DNA of 64,000 nt from an uncultured Prevotellaceae bacterium (GTDB lineage: Bacteria; Bacteroidota; Bacteroidia; Bacteroidales; Muribaculaceae): contig ONIY01000020.1 of NCBI GenBank assembly GCA_900318065.1, positions 1 through 64,000 of the forward strand, written 5' to 3'. Shown piece after piece: positions 1-7,169 of this stretch (position 1 is its first letter; every line of letters begins with the position of its first letter). The position numbers were made by a program, and so were the translations under genes. Under the pieces are notes generated by a model. It did not search any database. It had not been told where the DNA came from and saw only the letters and a program-made list of their open reading frames with translations.

Positions 1-2990
1 ACTATTACGAGGCCCGATACCCGAAGAGCATAAAAGAGAACGGCGCGAAGCGTGACTTCGGCCATGCCGAGAACGCAGGTCAAACCGAGACAGTACAAGC
101 CGAAACTGCCGGTCTGCTTCGCCTTCACAACTGGCTGGTGAGCACCAACCAGAAACTCGCCACCGGCGGTCTGCTTTCCACCCCCTACACTGACAGCAAG
201 GGTGTGACCTATGCCTACGACACAGCGGCATACCGCCTTGCCAAGTTCATCAGCGAGGCCGGTGACTACATCAGTGTTGACCACTGGATCGTGTATCTGA
301 TATGGATGCTTGTGAACCACATGATGGACAATGGCAGCAAGAACCTTGGCTTATGCACCTATAACGGCAGCTTGTGGCGTCCGTTGGCACGCGATACTGA
401 CAGCGGTGCGGGCATTGGCAACACCGGCCGCCTCGAGTTCCCGTTCTGGCTTGGATTGTCAGATTACATCGTGAACGGTCGGTTCGTGTATGACCAGCCG
501 AGTCAGCCAGCAGGGTCGAGCACTGTGTTCAATGGTCAACGTGGAGCCATCTGGGTGAACCTGAAAGACGGCTTTGACGACCGCATCCAGGCGATTGCCA
601 AGATGCTTTATGACAAGAGCAGGGATAGTGGATTCAGCGGTCCCGAATTGATTGCATGGTTTGAGCAGCACCAAGGCGCATGGTGCGAGGCACTTTATAA
701 CTATGGTATGAAGCAGTACCAGGGCGGCACCCCTTACAGCCGCTGGATCGAGAGCGGCCTTGGGGACAAAAAGAACCAGCGTCGTTACTGGCTTGCCAAC
801 TCATTCAGGTACTGGGGCAGCCGCTGGGCCTTGGGCAGTGAGGGCCGCCGCATCACGTGGCGCACCTGGGGCTATGGCTGCGACCTCACCATCAAACCCT
901 ATATGCCGATGTGGGTCTGCTTGGGTCTGGGCAACTATCAGTACGGCGACACCGTGCGCTACCGCTGCCTTGACCCCGAGACCGGTGTCAGGGTTGTCAA
1001 CAGCGAGGTGCAGCACGGCATGGTCATCGAGCGCAACGACAACGTGACCTACCTGTTTGACGGCGACCTGTTGACTGACATCGGCGAGCTTTACAAATAT
1101 GGCGACATCGGTGACATCGACCTCGGCGTTGCCGTGAAGTTGCGCTCGTTGCTAATGGGCAGCAATGCCGACCGCCAGACGCGTCAGTGGGTCAACACCA
1201 AGCTCACCGAGCTCAACGTGACCAACGCCGTGAGCCTTGAGCTCATCGACCTCACCAACTGCGAAGGTCTGGGCAGCAAGAGCAACGGTGTGTTCACTCT
1301 TGACCTGAGCAAGCAGGAGCAGCTTCGCGAGCTGTACCTTTGGGGCAGTGGCGTGACTGGTGTCACCCTGCCCAAGACCACGACCTTGACGACGCTCGTG
1401 TTCGGCAGGAACCTCAAGACCCTGCGACTGATAGACTGCGTGAGCGTCGAGACTTTGGAGATGGAGGGCTACGGCTCGCTAGAGAGCATCATCGTGCAGA
1501 ATACCCCGATTGTTGACACTCTCGCCGTCGTGCGCGGTGTCCATGCCAGCGCACCCGGTCAGTTGCGCGAGGTGAGGATTGACAACGTGGACTGGCGCCT
1601 GAACGGCACCGACGGACTCGGACTGCTTGACGCGCTCGCCGCTCTCGGCACCAACTGTCGCCTCAGCGGCACCATCACCCTGACCGGTGCCAGTGTCAGC
1701 TTCGAGCGTAAGCGCAGGTGGGTCGAGACCTGGGGCGACGTTGACCACGGCAGCCAGGGACTGACCATCGTGTACAACCGCCAGACCGTCGAGAACGTGA
1801 CCATCACCACCAGCAAATACATGCCAACCGTTGGCGACTATCCACTTGAGATAGCCAGCGAGGGCAACAACTTCACCGCCATCACATGGAGCATGCCCAG
1901 CAACGAGTGGGCAAGCGTGGACCCACAGACAGGCGTTGTGACCGTCCGACAGGTAGGCACCGAAGCCAACCCGCCCATCGCCGAGGTCACCGTCACCCTG
2001 ACCCTCCATGACGGCAACACCGTCACGGCCAGCAAAGAGCTACACTTCCATGCCCACACCTGCAAGGAGGGCGACCTTGTGTATGCCGATGGCTCGTTCA
2101 GCGACGAGTACCTGCCCGGCAAGACCGTTGTGGGCGTGTGCTTCTACATCAATCCCGATGATCCGACCGACCGCATGGCTTACGGCTTAAAAAATCTCGT
2201 GAGTGACCAGTGGGGTCTGCATCCTGACAGGGTGAGCGGTGTGACGCTTGACAATGAGCCAGGCTACGACTGCTATGATGTGCCCGCCATCACAAACATC
2301 ACATCCAATGGCACGGGCACCATCAATGACGCCAACTACCGCGATGAGGCCACAGGTGATACCCAGGGCTTCAAGATATTCTCGCGCTCCACCGCTGTCG
2401 GAGACATCGGCATGGTCCAGCTGCAGGAGAACCTCGGCTCATACAGGGCAGGCGACTTCATCCATGTTGGTCAGTTCAAGACCCTGCATATCATCCGTCA
2501 CCGCAACAAGATCCTGAATGGTGTGACCCTTGACGGTTATGACTTGAGCGCACCAGTCGAGGCCAACGCCATGCAGACGGAGACCGAGGTGCTGCAGGCC
2601 AGGATAGATGCTATTGTTGCCGCTAAGGGTGCCAATTACCGCGAGTTCTATTTCCCCGCTGCGAGCCGTTGCTATGCTTACGAGCCAAAAGTCAAGGCAG
2701 GCGAGGTGCTGAACGACAAGTTTAAAGCTCACCGCTGGTGGTTGCCGAGTGCCGGTGAGTTGGCCCGTATGGTGTGGTGGCACCTGCAGGGCTATGACAC
2801 GGCCAACGAGAAGGCCATATTCGCCAAGGCTTACGCCTTGGGCTTATGGACCAAGCCGACCGACTGGCAGTGGTCAACAACTGAATACAGCGCTTCCTAC
2901 GCGTACATCATTCTTGCAGGGAGCGGCGCCGTCAGCAGCTACAACACTAAGTACTATTCCGGCGGTGTGCGAGCGGTGGTCGCGTTTTAA
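1..2990 (+). CDS. Large phage/element surface protein, 5' truncated, with DUF1566-like variable C-terminus
   Basis: The frame is open from base 3 to a stop at 2990, so the gene begins before the window. About 995 residues are visible. The N-terminal half is Trp/Tyr-rich and resembles no family I can name. A leucine-rich stretch follows, encoded around 1.2-1.5 kb, with repeated LRELYLW-like and LTTLVFG-like segments. Next comes a Bacteroidetes Ig-like region encoded around 1.8-2.05 kb (TITTSKYMPTVGDYPL, then ITWSMPS and VDPQTGVVTV). The last ~230 residues look like DUF1566/C-type-lectin-like adhesin domains: WWLPSAGEL, then WSTTEYS and finally VRAVVAF. That ending is typical of DGR-diversified proteins. 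No signal peptide is visible because the start is missing. It is most likely a prophage tail or receptor-binding protein, or a surface adhesin of a mobile element. The domain reading is by eye, and the host-versus-phage origin is inferred. Confidence 0.6.
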   Translation, partial: YYEARYPKSIKENGAKRDFGHAENAGQTETVQAETAGLLRLHNWLVSTNQKLATGGLLSTPYTDSKGVTYAYDTAAYRLAKFISEAGDYISVDHWIVYLIWMLVNHMMDNGSKNLGLCTYNGSLWRPLARDTDSGAGIGNTGRLEFPFWLGLSDYIVNGRFVYDQPSQPAGSSTVFNGQRGAIWVNLKDGFDDRIQAIAKMLYDKSRDSGFSGPELIAWFEQHQGAWCEALYNYGMKQYQGGTPYSRWIESGLGDKKNQRRYWLANSFRYWGSRWALGSEGRRITWRTWGYGCDLTIKPYMPMWVCLGLGNYQYGDTVRYRCLDPETGVRVVNSEVQHGMVIERNDNVTYLFDGDLLTDIGELYKYGDIGDIDLGVAVKLRSLLMGSNADRQTRQWVNTKLTELNVTNAVSLELIDLTNCEGLGSKSNGVFTLDLSKQEQLRELYLWGSGVTGVTLPKTTTLTTLVFGRNLKTLRLIDCVSVETLEMEGYGSLESIIVQNTPIVDTLAVVRGVHASAPGQLREVRIDNVDWRLNGTDGLGLLDALAALGTNCRLSGTITLTGASVSFERKRRWVETWGDVDHGSQGLTIVYNRQTVENVTITTSKYMPTVGDYPLEIASEGNNFTAITWSMPSNEWASVDPQTGVVTVRQVGTEANPPIAEVTVTLTLHDGNTVTASKELHFHAHTCKEGDLVYADGSFSDEYLPGKTVVGVCFYINPDDPTDRMAYGLKNLVSDQWGLHPDRVSGVTLDNEPGYDCYDVPAITNITSNGTGTINDANYRDEATGDTQGFKIFSRSTAVGDIGMVQLQENLGSYRAGDFIHVGQFKTLHIIRHRNKILNGVTLDGYDLSAPVEANAMQTETEVLQARIDAIVAAKGANYREFYFPAASRCYAYEPKVKAGEVLNDKFKAHRWWLPSAGELARMVWWHLQGYDTANEKAIFAKAYALGLWTKPTDWQWSTTEYSASYAYIILAGSGAVSSYNTKYYSGGVRAVVAF

Positions 2991-3000
2991 GATTAGAGGC

Positions 3001-3020
3001 TTGGGGCTTCGACGCCCCAA
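3001..3020 (+). repeat. Perfect 7-bp hairpin 11 bp after the stop of the DGR-like gene
   Basis: TTGGGGC and GCCCCAA pair perfectly around a 6-nt loop. In DGRs a hairpin just downstream of the variable repeat helps mark the homing site. The placement fits that role, but it is inferred. It could equally be part of the terminator region. Confidence 0.5.
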
Positions 3021-3052
3021 ACCGGTGGCCGCGACGAGGAGCGACAACGAAA

Positions 3053-3070
3053 GCGCGGCGCAAGCCGCGC
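3053..3070 (+). repeat. GC-rich hairpin with GCAA tetraloop
   Basis: GCGCGGC and GCCGCGC form a perfect 7-bp stem closed by a GNRA-type GCAA loop. It is the second hairpin between the large surface-protein gene and its terminator. Its function is unknown. A DGR cruciform or an RNA stability element are both possible. Confidence 0.5.
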
Positions 3071-3080
3071 ACCCGACAAA

Positions 3081-3116
3081 AAAGGCGGGTGTGACCACTA
3101 ATCACACCCGCCTTTA
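3081..3116 (+). terminator. Strong intrinsic terminator after the surface-protein gene
   Basis: A 14-bp perfect stem (3081-3094 with 3102-3115) has a 7-nt loop. The stem itself starts with A residues and ends with T residues, so it could act in both directions. It lies between the + strand gene ending at 2990 and the - strand gene ending at 3278. Confidence 0.75.
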
Positions 3117-3277
3117 TAATGGCGTTATAATGTCATTCAAATTGTGAGATTGACGACCGTTTCGTTTTTTGAAAAAGCCCAGCCCGCCGACCATTTCGTT
3201 TTAGAGACCGCGCACGGTTCGTTTTGCGATTTATAGAAGGATCAAATATCTGGCGTATTGGTCATAGTCGAGCAAAG

Positions 3278-3850
3278 CTATTTCTGCATCAGCGACTTGC
3301 CTGCATTCCAGGCTTTTCCCACCTTCTCGCCGGTTACATAGTAGCCGTGCTGGAACTGGTCGAAGATGAGAGCGTTGAGTTTCTCGGGGGCAATTTTGCC
3401 GTTCTCCGACAGTACTTTCTCCTCGGCTGCCACGTTGACAATCTTTCCCACCACGCAGTGCATGTGCTCGTTGCTTATCACGTCGGCAAGTTCGCACTCC
3501 ATCACTACAGGAAACTCGTCGATGATGGGCGCATTCACATGTTCGCTCTTGATGGCGGTATAGCCAGTGCGCTCAAACTTGTCGTCCATCTTGTTGCCCG
3601 TTGCTATGCCAAAGAAGTCGGCGGCATCCATGTGCTCGCGGTCGGCGATGCTAACGGTGAAAGCCTTGGTTTTGAGGATGTTCTGAGTGGTCTTGTGGTC
3701 TTCGCCAATGAAGAGCGCAACCTTGTCCATGTCGCAGATGTTGCCCCAGGCAGCATTCATCACGTTCACCTTGCCATTCTCGTCGTAGGCTGCCACCATG
3801 AGCACTGGCATGGGGTAAACGGCCTGAATCAGTCCTAAATCTCGTTTCAT
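3278..3850 (-). CDS. Flavin reductase family protein (flavoredoxin-like)
   Basis: 190 residues, the usual length for the FMN-binding flavin reductase/flavoredoxin family. The N-terminus YPMPVLMVAAYDENGKVN, the NAAWGN segment and the later DFFGIATGNKMDKFERTG-like region match that split-barrel fold, which binds FMN and carries electrons to or from NAD(P)H. It is probably cytoplasmic, with no signal peptide. It starts 5 bp after the NTF2-like gene, so the two form one operon transcribed from the promoter at 4271-4301. The divergent HxlR regulator and a second, exported flavin-reductase-like gene nearby suggest a redox or electrophile response. The substrate is unknown. Confidence 0.85.
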   Translation of the reverse strand: MKRDLGLIQAVYPMPVLMVAAYDENGKVNVMNAAWGNICDMDKVALFIGEDHKTTQNILKTKAFTVSIADREHMDAADFFGIATGNKMDDKFERTGYTAIKSEHVNAPIIDEFPVVMECELADVISNEHMHCVVGKIVNVAAEEKVLSENGKIAPEKLNALIFDQFQHGYYVTGEKVGKAWNAGKSLMQK

Positions 3851-3855
3851 GACTT

Positions 3856-4239
3856 TTATTTTTTGATTGTGTCGGAATTCTGGTTATAGGCCTTAGCTAC
3901 ACACTTCCACTCGCCGTTCATCTTCATGAGCAGCAGATAGTCGGTGAAGTCGATGCGTCCGCCCCATTTCTCTTCAAGCACGCGCACCACGGCCACGCTC
4001 TCTTCAATCGACACGATGTCGATGCGGGCCTTGAAATCATCGCCTGCACCCACGGTGTCGACATTATGGTAGAACTGCTCGATTGAGCCATGCTCCAGCT
4101 CACCGTCGAGATAGCCGAAAAGCACGGCATCGGTGGTGAAAAGTTCCTTGGCATACTTGCTGTTGCCCTCAGCAACACTCTTGACAAACTTCATTGCAGC
4201 GGCTTCAACGGCTGCATACTCTGCGATAGCTGATCTCAT
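3856..4239 (-). CDS. NTF2-like / putative lumazine-binding protein
   Basis: 127 residues. The layout, an N-terminal helix pair (EAAAMKFVKSVAEGNSKYAKELF), then short strands ending WKCVAKAYNQ, fits the small cone-shaped NTF2-like fold of the Lumazine_bd_2/DUF4440 type. These proteins often bind a small hydrophobic ligand. It has no signal peptide. It is the first gene of a two-gene operon with the downstream flavin reductase (5-bp gap), reading away from the HxlR regulator. The function is not known. A ligand-binding partner or accessory enzyme for the flavin reductase is inferred from adjacency only. Confidence 0.7.
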   Translation of the reverse strand: MRSAIAEYAAVEAAAMKFVKSVAEGNSKYAKELFTTDAVLFGYLDGELEHGSIEQFYHNVDTVGAGDDFKARIDIVSIEESVAVVRVLEEKWGGRIDFTDYLLLMKMNGEWKCVAKAYNQNSDTIKK

Positions 4240-4270
4240 TGTTGTTTTTTTTGAGTTAATAAATATGGTG

Positions 4271-4301
4271 CAAAATTAGGTACTATTGTCCTATTGTGCA
4301 A
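4271..4301 (-). promoter_or_regulatory. Bacteroidota sigma-A promoter for the NTF2-like/flavin reductase operon
   Basis: On the - strand TTG (4299-4301), 20 bp, then TAATTTTG (4271-4278) matches the Bacteroidota -33/-7 consensus. A perfect inverted repeat brackets it (see 4279-4306). Confidence 0.65.
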
Positions 4302-4306
4302 GTACC
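4279..4306. promoter_or_regulatory. Candidate HxlR operator (inverted repeat GGTACT-N16-AGTACC)
   Basis: The two half-sites are perfect complements. They lie between and over the -33 and -7 elements of the leftward promoter. Three looser direct copies of TACCGAAAAT-like sequence follow at about 4303, 4322 and 4342, spaced 19-20 bp apart. HxlR-family proteins of the YodB type bind TACT...AGTA dyads, so this is a reasonable operator for the adjacent regulator. No binding is shown. Confidence 0.5.
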
Positions 4307-4366
4307 GAAAAATAATTCATATACCGAAAATTTTTTCTATATACCCAATAATTGAAACTGAATTAT

Positions 4367-4374
4367 TAACTTTG
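4367..4374 (+). promoter_or_regulatory. -7 element for the HxlR gene
   Basis: TAACTTTG fits TAnnTTTG, 30 bp before the ATG at 4404. I do not see a good -33 element at the usual spacing, which would fit a regulated promoter. Confidence 0.45.
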
Positions 4375-4403
4375 CACCCAGATAAATAAAAACAATTTCA
4401 GCT

Positions 4404-4754
4404 ATGTACAAAAGAAAAATACCGGTAGACCTGAGTTGTCCATTGAGGCTAACAATCAGTCTGATAGACTCTAAGTGGAAATCGTGCATCCTCGACGAAC
4501 TGCGTCATGCGAGTATGCGCCCAAGCGAGCTGCACAAGGCATTGCCCGAGGCAACACCTCGAGTTCTTGATTTGCAACTAAAAGAACTGGTCGACGATGG
4601 ATTGGTAACAAAAACCATCTATCCCGAACTGCCACCGCGTAGCGAGTATGCCATCTCTGAGCTGGGCATGTCGCTCATTCCCATCATCGACGCCATGCTC
4701 AAGTGGGGCGAGCAGCACCAGGACATCTTCGAGAAAAAGTATAGCGAGCAATAA
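4404..4754 (+). CDS. HxlR-family winged-helix transcriptional regulator
   Basis: 116 residues, full length for the family. It opens with the family's conserved Cys (LSCPLRLTISLIDSKWK), then the winged helix (LHKALPEATPRVLDLQLKELVDDGLV) and the YAISELGMSL wing/dimer helix. Members such as HypR and YodB sense electrophiles, quinones or disulfide stress through that N-terminal Cys. Here the usual GGKWK is replaced by DSKWK. It is divergent from the flavin-reductase operon and 38 bp upstream of an exported flavin-reductase-like gene, so it probably controls both. A palindrome in the intergenic region is the likely operator. Confidence 0.85.
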   Translation: MYKRKIPVDLSCPLRLTISLIDSKWKSCILDELRHASMRPSELHKALPEATPRVLDLQLKELVDDGLVTKTIYPELPPRSEYAISELGMSLIPIIDAMLKWGEQHQDIFEKKYSEQ

Positions 4755-4792
4755 GTTACACTATGATTTGCAGTTTGTTACAGAAAAAGATT

Positions 4793-5377
4793 ATGAGACG
4801 TACAATACAATCAATTATTATTGCGCTAATGTCAATTGCCCCAGTGGCAATGCATGCGCAGGCCGAACACGGCTTCAAGGCAATTGCCGTAGAGCAGGGC
4901 TTTACCCCCAATGGATTCAATTGGTTTCGTCACGCCTTGCTGCTGGCGGCAGGAAATGAAAAGCACAGCAATGCCATGACAATAGGGTGGGGCAGCATTG
5001 GCACATTGTGGCGCAAGACGGCCGTCACAGTTTATGTCGCCGAACGTAGATATACTAAGCAGTTAATGGATAGCGCCCGGTATTTCACAGTTATGGCATT
5101 TAAAGACCGCAACGAGGAAATTCTGGAATACATGGGGGCACACAGTGGCCGCGATGGTGACAAGGCCCGTGCCCTTAATCTGCACACAGCCTTCACTCAG
5201 AATGGTACACCTTATTATATTGAGGCCGACATGGTGATAGAGTGTCACATTATGTATGCTGCGCCTTTCGACCCACAGTATTTCAAGGACGAAGTGCCCA
5301 AGCAAATGTACTCAAATTTCCCAGCGGGACTGCACACCATGTACATTGGCGAGGTAGTCAACACCTGGCAGAAATGA
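4793..5377 (+). CDS. Exported flavin-reductase-like protein
   Basis: 194 residues from the ATG at 4793. An earlier ATG at 4763 would add 10 residues before the signal peptide and is less likely. The N-terminus MRRTIQSIIIALMSIAPVAMHAQ is a clear Sec signal peptide ending AHA-Q. The mature part (NWFRHALLLAAGNEKHSNAM, TIGWGSIGTLWRK, YFTVMAF, VIECHIMYAAPFDP) follows the flavin reductase split-barrel family, with GWGSIG matching the FMN-binding strand. Export is unusual for this family, which normally needs cytoplasmic NAD(P)H. It follows the HxlR gene by 38 bp and is probably co-transcribed. An electron donor in the periplasm, or a role in binding flavin or haem, is open. Confidence 0.75.
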   Translation: MRRTIQSIIIALMSIAPVAMHAQAEHGFKAIAVEQGFTPNGFNWFRHALLLAAGNEKHSNAMTIGWGSIGTLWRKTAVTVYVAERRYTKQLMDSARYFTVMAFKDRNEEILEYMGAHSGRDGDKARALNLHTAFTQNGTPYYIEADMVIECHIMYAAPFDPQYFKDEVPKQMYSNFPAGLHTMYIGEVVNTWQK

Positions 5378-5415
5378 ATCCTGGCTTGCTGCAGAAGCGG
5401 CTTTGCGACATCTTA

Positions 5416-6489
5416 TCAGAAAAAAGCCTCTAAGACCTTCTTGAAGACATCATTTGGCGCCACTTTATCAAATAGTTTCATGCTTGTTTGTAGCTTCAAA
5501 ACATCTGTGTGGCTGCCCATAATATAGTCAATGGGTCTCTTGCCTGCATGTGTGAGTAGCACTTCGCATATCTCTCTGAACCGGGTTTCAAGAATGGGGT
5601 GGGCGAGATAGGCACATGCATCATCAATGCCATCGAGCCCATAATATTTGGAGTTTTTGCTATGTCCTAGTTCGTCTTTCTTTCCTTTTTGTTGCGGGAA
5701 GATATACCATATCCAGTGACTCTTCTTGCGACCTGAGCGAATTTCCTCAAGAGCAATTGGGTAAGCAATTTCCTGTGCTGTCACAAACCGCTCTAAATCA
5801 TATTGTTTGCTGGCAGGGGTGCCAATTACTTGCCAAAATGAGGCCGGAAGACATACGTTGTCAATTTCTCGGCAGCACTTAAACAGGGGTGCAACCTGTG
5901 CTGCAGTGTGACCTGCACTGCCGCATCCTATAGGAGTCACAAGAAATCTCTTCTCAGGATGCGCTTTGGCAGAGTCGCAGAATTGCTTCACATATTCACC
6001 CATCACCTCAAGGCCGCTCATCGAGGGTATGGCACAACTCATACCCTGCATGCCATTGCCTTGGCCCATAATTGCACCAAATCGCTCCACGGCATCTTTT
6101 GCCGCGCCACTATAGTGGAGACCTTGCTCATTAGAGCCAAAGACAAACACTTCGTCGGCACCAGGGCGTTTTATTTCGTTTGGTGTAACGCTGCTGCCTG
6201 GATTGTTTCGAGAAACTTCATGCTTTGCCTCTTCTTCAGCTTTGACAATCTTCAATTGTTTCTTCCACTCCGCAACGAAGTCTTTCATTTTGAGCTCCAC
6301 ATCCTTGAGTTCATCTTTTCTGAACACGCCACTTTTGGCAACATGCTCATCAATAATCTTCTTCCGCAGCGATTTTTCAGTTTTACATGAAGCCGCCATC
6401 TTCCTGGGATCCAGCCTGAAACGAAAAGACTTTCCAGTCTTCTTGCCGTTTACGGTTTCATACTTAATTGCTGTAATTTCAATCTTCAT
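5416..6489 (-). CDS. Macro-like (A1S_2505 type) domain fused to DUF1810
   Basis: 357 residues from the ATG at 6489. A longer frame back to 6540 lacks a convincing start. Three parts are visible. Residues ~1-100 are a Lys/Glu-rich N-terminal region. Residues ~110-235 resemble the macro-like A1S_2505 family, with EVFVFGSNEQGLHYSGAA, an AIMGQGNGMQGMS loop and LVTPIGCGSAGHT. Residues ~235-357 match DUF1810: a long helix EIAYPIALEEIRSG, then HWIWYIFPQ, then a K-Y-GL region and a LETRFREICEVLL helix. Both families are associated by context with ADP-ribose/NAD chemistry. The gene is monocistronic, between convergent and tRNA neighbours. The biochemical activity is unknown. Confidence 0.7.
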   Translation of the reverse strand: MKIEITAIKYETVNGKKTGKSFRFRLDPRKMAASCKTEKSLRKKIIDEHVAKSGVFRKDELKDVELKMKDFVAEWKKQLKIVKAEEEAKHEVSRNNPGSSVTPNEIKRPGADEVFVFGSNEQGLHYSGAAKDAVERFGAIMGQGNGMQGMSCAIPSMSGLEVMGEYVKQFCDSAKAHPEKRFLVTPIGCGSAGHTAAQVAPLFKCCREIDNVCLPASFWQVIGTPASKQYDLERFVTAQEIAYPIALEEIRSGRKKSHWIWYIFPQQKGKKDELGHSKNSKYYGLDGIDDACAYLAHPILETRFREICEVLLTHAGKRPIDYIMGSHTDVLKLQTSMKLFDKVAPNDVFKKVLEAFF

Positions 6490-6865
6490 AAACAATTCCT
6501 TACAATGATTTTCACTGCAAAATAATAATGATAAATTCATATATCCAAATATTTTGTGTAATATTTACGCAAAAAATATGAAAAATGAGATTGTAGCCAT
6601 TTTGATGCGATTTTTTGGCGTTTTTTTAGAGATGGATTAGTTTTTTGGAGTGGGGCTCCCAAAATTTTGAGCCATCGTTTCCAGGCGGAGCTTGGAGAGA
6701 TCAAATTCCCACAAAACTGCTGCAGGTTAGGAAAGTGTCTGTGGCAGTGGGCGTTACATGACCAATAGAATGAGCGATGGCATCGTGAAAATTGTTCATG
6801 TATCAAAAAAAATCGTCAATAATCAGACCAGTAACTATCTAATTATTAACGATTTGGGCTCTTTG
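6490..6865. other. Intergenic spacer between the macro/DUF1810 gene and tRNA-Pro
   Basis: This AT-rich spacer has no credible gene. The only structure seen is a weak stem, GGCTC (6654-6658) with GAGCC (6669-6673). It probably holds the promoter of the leftward gene at its left edge. Confidence 0.5.
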
Positions 6866-6940
6866 TCGGGGTACCAGGATTCGAACCTGGGACCTCCTGC
6901 TCCCAAAGCAGGCGCGCTAACCGGACTGCGCTACACCCCG
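6866..6940 (-). tRNA. tRNA-Pro (anticodon TGG)
   Basis: The - strand folds as a 75-nt cloverleaf. The acceptor CGGGGTG pairs with TACCCCG, the anticodon stem is CCTGC/GCAGG with loop TTTGGGA, and the T arm is CCAGG-TTCGAAT-CCTGG. No CCA is encoded, so it depends on the CCA-adding enzyme found at 10550-12493. Confidence 0.95.
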
Positions 6941-6966
6941 AATGCTGTTTTTCTCAAAAAGCGATG

Positions 6967-6996
6967 CAAAGGTACAACTTTTTTTTGTACTTACAA
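6967..6996 (-). promoter_or_regulatory. Promoter for tRNA-Pro
   Basis: On the - strand TTG (6994-6996), 19 bp, then TACCTTTG (6967-6974) lies 26 bp before the tRNA 5' end. Confidence 0.65.
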
Positions 6997-7089
6997 GACT
7001 TTGGCGCAAAAAAAATCAGAAAATCGCTCTTTTTTCATGAAAAACTCATTTTTTGCTCGATAAAGAGTGTGAGTGTGAACAATAATTAT

Positions 7090-7097
7090 TAATTTTG
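7090..7097 (+). promoter_or_regulatory. -7 element for aspS
   Basis: TAATTTTG fits TAnnTTTG and would give a leader of about 70 nt before the ATG at 7170. A -33 element is not obvious. Confidence 0.45.
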
Positions 7098-7169
7098 TAT
7101 GTTTGTTTCAAATCAAAACGATTGTGCAAACTTCAACAGCACAAACTTAATAATTACACAATATATATT

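Noticed and set aside
3000..3280. DGR reverse transcriptase or template repeat directly downstream of the variable region
   Set aside because: The next gene is a flavin reductase, and no near-copy of the 3' end of the surface gene occurs in the window.
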